Shown piece by piece: positions 58,441 to 64,000 of a stretch of DNA of 64,000 nt; within the stretch, counting starts at the first letter, position 1; every line of letters begins with the position of its first letter. The translations under genes were made by a program, and so were the position numbers. The notes below the pieces were generated by a model. That model did no database searches and was not told the origin of the DNA. It saw nothing but the letters and a program-made list of their open reading frames with translations. The stretch is from Lamellibrachia satsuma (Eukaryota > Annelida > Polychaeta > Sabellida > Siboglinidae): positions 1,573,599 to 1,637,598 of the forward strand of contig BSQZ01000040.1 in NCBI GenBank assembly GCA_033239005.1. Reading direction: 5' to 3'.

Positions 58441-58904
58441 GTCTTAAACTGTCTCTTAAAGCTGTACTGACAGACATGTTAGCAATGTTGATGTTTCGGT
58501 AATGAGTGTATCATATCTACAGAAAGGTTTCAGTTACTACCCTCTCCTTTATTTGGGCGGAATGTTAGCGTTAAATGACTGAATGAACGCGGATGATGCG
58601 TTCTGCATTCTACGTCTTGTCCTTGTGGACATGCGCAAGGGCCAACCCCGACAGGCCCTCAGTTGTCACCGTGGTGTCGCATTGCACTAAGTGACTGCTG
58701 TGCTGTGGCAATCGAGACATACATTGCCAGCAGTATCACGACTGTTGTATACATGTTAGGATGCAGGATAGGATTTATTTTCTGCATCGTGTCATCGATT
58801 GTGTTCCGTGTTGTAGCTGATGTAGATCACCTGGCATGTCATCGAGGAACACCACTTACAGCTGGCCAATTTAGTGTCAGATTCATCCGCTGTCGTGGTA
58901 TGTT

Positions 58905-61900
58905 GGCTTTCCGAGAATGATGATATGTGTCATTTACAACTTGAGGGATATCAGTGCATTAAACAAGGTAAAAAATGTAGTGATAAAGGTGGACTGGTCA
59001 TGTATTTAAGCAAAACATTTAACTACAAAGTAATTTTGTCTCTTAATCAGTATGATAATTGGGAAGGTCAATTTATTAAAGTAACTGGTGGTGGGCTATC
59101 TAAAGATATAATAATTCGCAACATTTACAGGCCCCCAAGAGACATTAATGAAAATTATAAACAATTCGTTTCCGAACTCACACCTATCATTTCGTCATTT
59201 GACAGAACAAACTTATATGTTATTATTGCAGGAGACTTTAATATAAACCTTTTGAAAATAAACGAAAAAGACGTATTCGCGTAATTTTTTGATACTTTAA
59301 TATCATATAGCTTTTACCCCCACATCACACTTCCTACTAGGCTCTCCAAAAATAATGGAACCCTAATTGATAATTTCTTTTGCAAATTAACTAAATCTAC
59401 AATGAAGCCTAAATCAGGTATTTTAACTAAACAATTATCAGACCACCAACCATATTTCACTTTTCTAAATACAGTTTCCCACACAGAACCTTTACCAAGA
59501 TATATAAAAATTACTGTACAGAACTCTGACTCAATATCTGATTTTATACACGAGGTTTTCTCATCAAATGTTTATAGTAAACTCGACCAATCTCCTAAAG
59601 CAAACCCTAATGCAAATTATGATATATTACATGACGTAATGCAATGTACAAAAAATAAACATATGCCATATAAAACAGTTAAACTAAAAAAATACAAACA
59701 CAAGAAATCCGCTTGGATTACGTTAGGTCTGCTTAAAGCCGTTCGAAACAGAGATTAGTCATATAAGACAGTAAACATTACTCGACTAGAATCACCAGAA
59801 TATGTTGCAATTCGGATCAACCTTACTCTATGCCTACCTACTATCCTTAAAAAGCATACGTACAGTTAAACGCATATATTACGAATCTTGTTAAAAAAAA
59901 TCAAAAATAACATTAAAAAACATGGGAAACATTTAATGGTATTCGTTCGAGAACATACAGAAAGAAAACGTTCCCCGATTCCTTTATTTATAAAGAAAAT
60001 ATAGCAGATAAAACGGCAATTGCAAACACATTTAATTCATATTTTATCAATATTGGCCCAAATTTAGCCAACCTTATACAAAATTCCACAAATAAAACTT
60101 TCAGATTCTATCTTAATGGAAACCATAACAATGTATTTAATTTTCAACTTATTAATGAAGAAACAATATCTAAAACAATAGATGATATGCACACAAAAGC
60201 AAGTTGCAGATTTGACGGCATTTCTTCACGGCTTCTAAAGTTAATTAAACCTGTTTTGACAAAATCTTTAACTTTAATCACAAACCAAATATTAACAACG
60301 GGTATTTTCCCCGACAAACTCAAAATTGCTAAAGTAATACCAATTTATAAAAAAGGGGAAGAAACCCTATTCTGCAACTATAGGCCAATATCAATCTTAC
60401 CTGCAATTTCAAAAGTAATCGAAACAATTATTTACGACCAGCTAGATTCTTTCTTAAAAAGACACAAACTAATGTACGATAGTCAGTATTGGTTTAGAAA
60501 GGAACATTCTACGGAATTTGCCGCTCTTGAATTAATTGATAGGATATTGACACGTATGGATAATAAGGAAATACCAATAAATATTTACTTGGATCTGTCA
60601 AAAGCATTTGACACTTTGGATCACTCAATACTAATCGATAAGCTAGAGTTTTATGGCGTAAAAGGGGTAGCTTTAGATTTATTCAAAAACTATTTAACAA
60701 ATAGAAAACAGTACGTAGAATTTGAATATGCCCAAACAGATATGCTATATCTCCACAGGCGTACCTCAATGATAAATTCTAGGCCCTTTGTTATTTATAA
60801 TTTACATAGATGACTTTGCCCAATCTAGTCCGAAATTCAACTTTATTATGTACGCCGATGACACGACACTTTCAAGTACCATTGATTCTTTCGCACAATA
60901 TAGCAAAAATGAAAATGGAGAATTCATAATCAACACAGAACTGGACAAAATTAATGAGTGGCTTAAATTAAACAAATTATCCTTAAATGTAAATAAATCT
61001 AAATATATGATCTTCAAAACAGCTAGAAGAAATAATATGATAAATCCACTAAATATAAAAATAGATAATACAATAATCGATAGAGTAGATGAGTTCAATT
61101 TCCTAGGGATAAGTTTTAATGAACAATTAAACTGGCAAAGCCACATCAACAACATTTCAAATAAGTGCTCCAGAATTATAGGTATCCTAAATAAACTTAA
61201 ACGATTGTTACCTCTTAATATAAAGATTATGTTGTATAACACTTTGATATTGTCACATCTAAACTATGACTTAACGGCCTGGGGCTATAGATGTGATAGA
61301 CTAAAAAAACTTCAAAAGAAAGCCGTCCGAATTATATGTTTAAGTAAATATAATGCTCATACCAATCCACTGTTCAAAAGTCTTAATTTACTAAAAGTAG
61401 AGCATATTCTAAAATTGCAGGAACTAAAATTATATCATACATTTTCAAACAATAAACTACCTGTCTACTTGCAAAACTTACCACTTGATCAAAACAATAG
61501 TGTTCACAACTTTAATACACGTGGTCAATATAATATACATACGATCAGGGTACACCACGAGTTTGCTAAACGAAGTTTGCCACATACTATAAATAATGCA
61601 CCTGATTTATTAAAAGACAAGGTCACCACTCACAGTTTACATGGTTTCTCAAATTATATCAAACTTTATTATCTGAATACATATACTGAACAATGTGCAA
61701 TCCAAAATTGTTATATATGTCAACATGACTGACTATGTCTCCGTTCCTCCTTGGTTAAAATCACTCTATGTATATCCGATTGTAGGAATATAATTGGCAT
61801 TTGTAATATACAGACATATCTATATTAATTTTGTTCACTCAGTAATTATGCATTAATATCTATAGGGATTTTTCTTTTTATAATTTAAAATCAGGTGAAA

Positions 61901-62040
61901 TTAATCGACAGGGTGGCTCCTACGACAGCGATTATTTTTTAGTCTTAGTAGGAGTCTCCCGTCCTGGTTTTTGTGTTGAATACTCTGTATTTTTGTCTTT
62001 GGGACGAATAAATATTTCCTGTTTCCTGTATGAGGTACTG
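58905..62040 (+). mobile_element. Jockey/CR1-group LINE, 5'-truncated, much of ORF preserved
   Basis: Plus strand. It begins inside the endonuclease (LSENDD, then GGLVMYLSKTFNYKV, IYRPPRD and IAGDFNINLLK, 58905-59280). RT follows from 60187 (VIPIYKKGEE, NYRPISILPAISK, YLDLSKAFDTLDH) and a 314-residue stretch from 60788 with IMYADDTTL, FLGISF and the C-terminal domain, stopping at 61730. Only a few frameshifts and stops separate the pieces, so it is fairly young. The RT GVPQGS region is frameshifted near 60770. The 3' end is near 62035. Confidence 0.85.
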
Positions 62041-62500
62041 GGCCACGTAGTGATTCTTAACTACTAATATACATGTATCCATTTCTTGCAGCAAGTGATC
62101 CACGAACGGCAGATACGTTGCCCTCATCCAGTAGTGGCTGTTACATCAGTAATATCAGCCGGCACATTCTCACGGACGGTGCCTCAGTCTACCAACATTA
62201 TGCGGCTTGCTCGCCTCAATCTCAAATATTCCCGCTAGCTCTACAGCACATTCAAACATCATGTTCCATACTTCTGGATCGTACCTCTCCTGCTGCAGCT
62301 GGGCGATTGTAATGGTTTGTGTAATATATGCCTCTTTGTCAGAGATTTCACTGTTTGGACTGAAGGAGTGTGATCAGAGGAAGCCGACTTTGGAGAACAT
62401 GCTCAATGGTTACTACTGTCATGATGAAGCATTCTTGATGGACAACAAGAAGCGTATGACTTTGCCGTCCCCATCTTCTTCGAAATATCCCAACGCAGTG
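62040..62500 (-). pseudogene. hAT-type transposase remnant (52-kDa repressor/DUF4371-like)
   Basis: On the minus strand: TIAQLQQERYDPEVWNMMF, then a stretch with SKPHNVGRLRHRP, then after a frameshift RATYLPFVDHLLQEM (62130-62085). This matches the order ...SxPRxxxRQxHRxNxPA...YRxxxxxPFLDHLLQEL of THAP/52-kDa-repressor-type hAT transposases. The upstream part (62350-62500) is weaker. It abuts the 3' end of the LINE at 58.9-62.0 kb. Confidence 0.65.
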
Positions 62501-62579
62501 ACTACAGCAACCAATGTGAACTTGAATGCCAGATTAGGGATGGACCATTCAATTTCTATGGGCGGATTGGATTTTTAGA

Positions 62580-63410
62580 TAATTGTTTGCCATATTGGTG
62601 TGGAAGCACGTGCATACGGTTATCTACGCGCCTGGATGTGTTGTACGATCACGGAAGTCCGCTATGTGATGAATTCATCTGGACACGTGTCCGTAATCCG
62701 CGGCGTGACACAGGACGTCAGGGTGCACTGGCTTTGTTTATCCACATCAGCACATCCCGAAGGCGAACGAAAGAACGTAGGAGATGTTTGTGCAGTGTTG
62801 TGAACGAAACTGGAAGTGATTACCGAAGTCGCGGCGACGATCGTAGCAGGCATCCGCAGCGCGTAGAAGTCGTCTCAGCGGGAAGTTGTGCCGACGATGA
62901 AAAAAGGCATCACTCGAACTGAAATCGCATTAATCGTAGAAACGGGTATCTCACTCGATAGGCGCAAGAGGCATGCACTACACGTGCATAGAATAACGAA
63001 CGTGTATTCCTGATAGGAACACGATAGCAATGTAAACATGCTGTCTTATAGGAAGGTGAACGGTGATTGTTCAATCGCAGATAAAGTTGCCTACACAAAG
63101 TTAAACATACGTCGGTAGAACAACCCACGAAACATGAGTAAAATCATTTCTAGCACACTGGATAACATCCAGAAACTATAAGTGAATCTTCACTTACGCT
63201 AGACTGTCCCGTGTCTCCGATACAATTAAGGAAAATATGTGTTGGCACCAGAAATTTCATCGTTTGTCGTAAAATAGCGCGCGACGCAGTTTACACGCCT
63301 CCCAAAATAAAACCTGACAGTAGCCAGGAGGACCGATTATTCTGACTACTAAGCGTCCGCCACCCAAGGCGCGAATGTTCCTTAGAAATTGAAGTTCAAG
63401 AATAAAATGT
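62580..63410. other. No recognised gene
   Basis: Moderate GC. Short open stretches on both strands lack a domain I recognise. Confidence 0.5.
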
Positions 63411-63418
63411 TACATAGC

Positions 63419-63680
63419 CATGGGCGTCCGGATTGGGGTAAGGGGGGCACATGCCCCCCTGGATTTGGATGTCTGTAAAATTTAGGTCATTTATGGCGAG
63501 TAGATTGTTTACTATTTGGGTTAAGTAGATAGTCTAGTATAATTGTTAATTAATTATATACAATTATATCATTATTGTTAATTGGAAGTAGACATTTTGG
63601 TAAGTGTAAAGATTTCTGGTCGAAATCAGAAAGCATATTTTTTTGCCCCCCCCCAAGAAAAAAGCCTGCGGACGCCCCTG
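63419..63680. mobile_element. hAT-type MITE (262 bp)
   Basis: It starts CATGGGCGTCCGG and ends GCGGACGCCCCTG, an imperfect terminal inverted repeat. Opposed GGGGGGCACATGCCCCCC lies inside. The flanking 8-mers tacatagc and catatagc match at six of eight positions. Confidence 0.65.
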
Positions 63681-64000
63681 CATATAGCACATCATCTCCT
63701 GAGGGTTTTCTCAAATAACCGAAATATCATGCCTCGCTAATAAATTTTACGTCAGAATCCCGGTCCTCCCACGATCACAATGGTGTAATTCACTTCGTTC
63801 AACCAGTTTTTTTTTCTGTTTCTGCAGATAATAAAGTATATGTAGTATTGGAAATTGACAATTTAGTGGTGCTCCCATTGGTTCCCATGTTGGGCACCAA
63901 CCATTTAAGATTTTATATTAAGGGCATGTGCAACAAATGTCATGTTTCTGTCATGATTTGAACAATTCTCGTAAAGTTGGCGACCATCTTGGAAATAACG

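Noticed and set aside
62207..62578. A 123-residue plus-strand frame
   Set aside because: The opposite strand carries the hAT transposase remnant. This frame has no recognisable domain.

Overview
This is a eukaryotic, AT-rich, intron- and transposon-rich window, almost certainly from a marine or freshwater invertebrate. A mollusc or other lophotrochozoan is my best guess. The evidence is GT-AG introns, long (TA)n and (CA)n microsatellites, remnants of at least four kinds of non-LTR retrotransposon, Ty3-type LTR elements, tRNA-headed SINEs and hAT-type MITEs, plus a gene that combines chitin-binding and EGF modules. There are no bacterial-style operons, rRNA genes or CRISPR arrays.

One host gene dominates the window. 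It runs on the minus strand from 46494 (candidate start codon) to 13694 (stop codon). I could chain 22 coding exons, all with AG/GT borders, all internal introns in phase 1, and a single open frame of 1235 codons plus stop. The predicted product is a type II single-pass membrane protein. In order it has a short proline-rich and basic cytoplasmic tail, one transmembrane helix, an SEA domain split over two exons with a G|SVKV autoproteolysis-type site, a Ser/Thr-rich mucin stem with 24-bp coding repeats, two EGF modules, and three copies of a five-exon cassette (one peritrophin-A/CBM14-like exon, three 6-Cys EGF exons, one 8-Cys EGF-variant exon). It ends in a complete six-cysteine CBM14 domain. 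The likely role, by inference, is a membrane-tethered mucin-like linker between the cell surface and chitin. Cassettes 2 and 3 are very similar, and their introns still look homologous, so the gene grew by genomic block duplication.

Layout: 0.1-3 kb holds a decayed RTE-type LINE (minus). 3-7 kb holds dispersed repeats, a hAT MITE and a LINE scrap. 7.4-7.7 kb is a 33-34 bp minisatellite of eight units. 8-9.6 kb is a Ty3 gag/pol remnant. 10.2-10.7 kb is a degenerate ~150 bp tandem repeat and 12 kb has a hAT MITE. 13.5-46.5 kb is the chitin-binding gene. Its introns carry two CR1-like LINE remnants, a complete but dead Ty3 element with both LTRs (25.1-29.6 kb, between cassettes 1 and 2), a ~500 bp nested palindrome (33.7-34.2 kb), a SINE (39.2-39.6 kb), an EN/RT LINE (40.2-43.3 kb) and large microsatellites. 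46.5-64 kb lies beyond the gene's 5' end and contains LINE fragments of several clades, a second SINE, several strong inverted repeats (49.4 and 50.4-50.8 kb), a 5'-truncated LINE with much of its ORF intact (58.9-62 kb), a hAT transposase remnant (62.0-62.5 kb) and a third hAT-like MITE (63.4-63.7 kb).

The most unusual material is the cassette-built SEA/mucin/EGF/CBM14 membrane protein, its 8-Cys EGF variant with a CxCxxCxC core, and the shared loss of one disulfide in its three internal chitin-binding-like domains.
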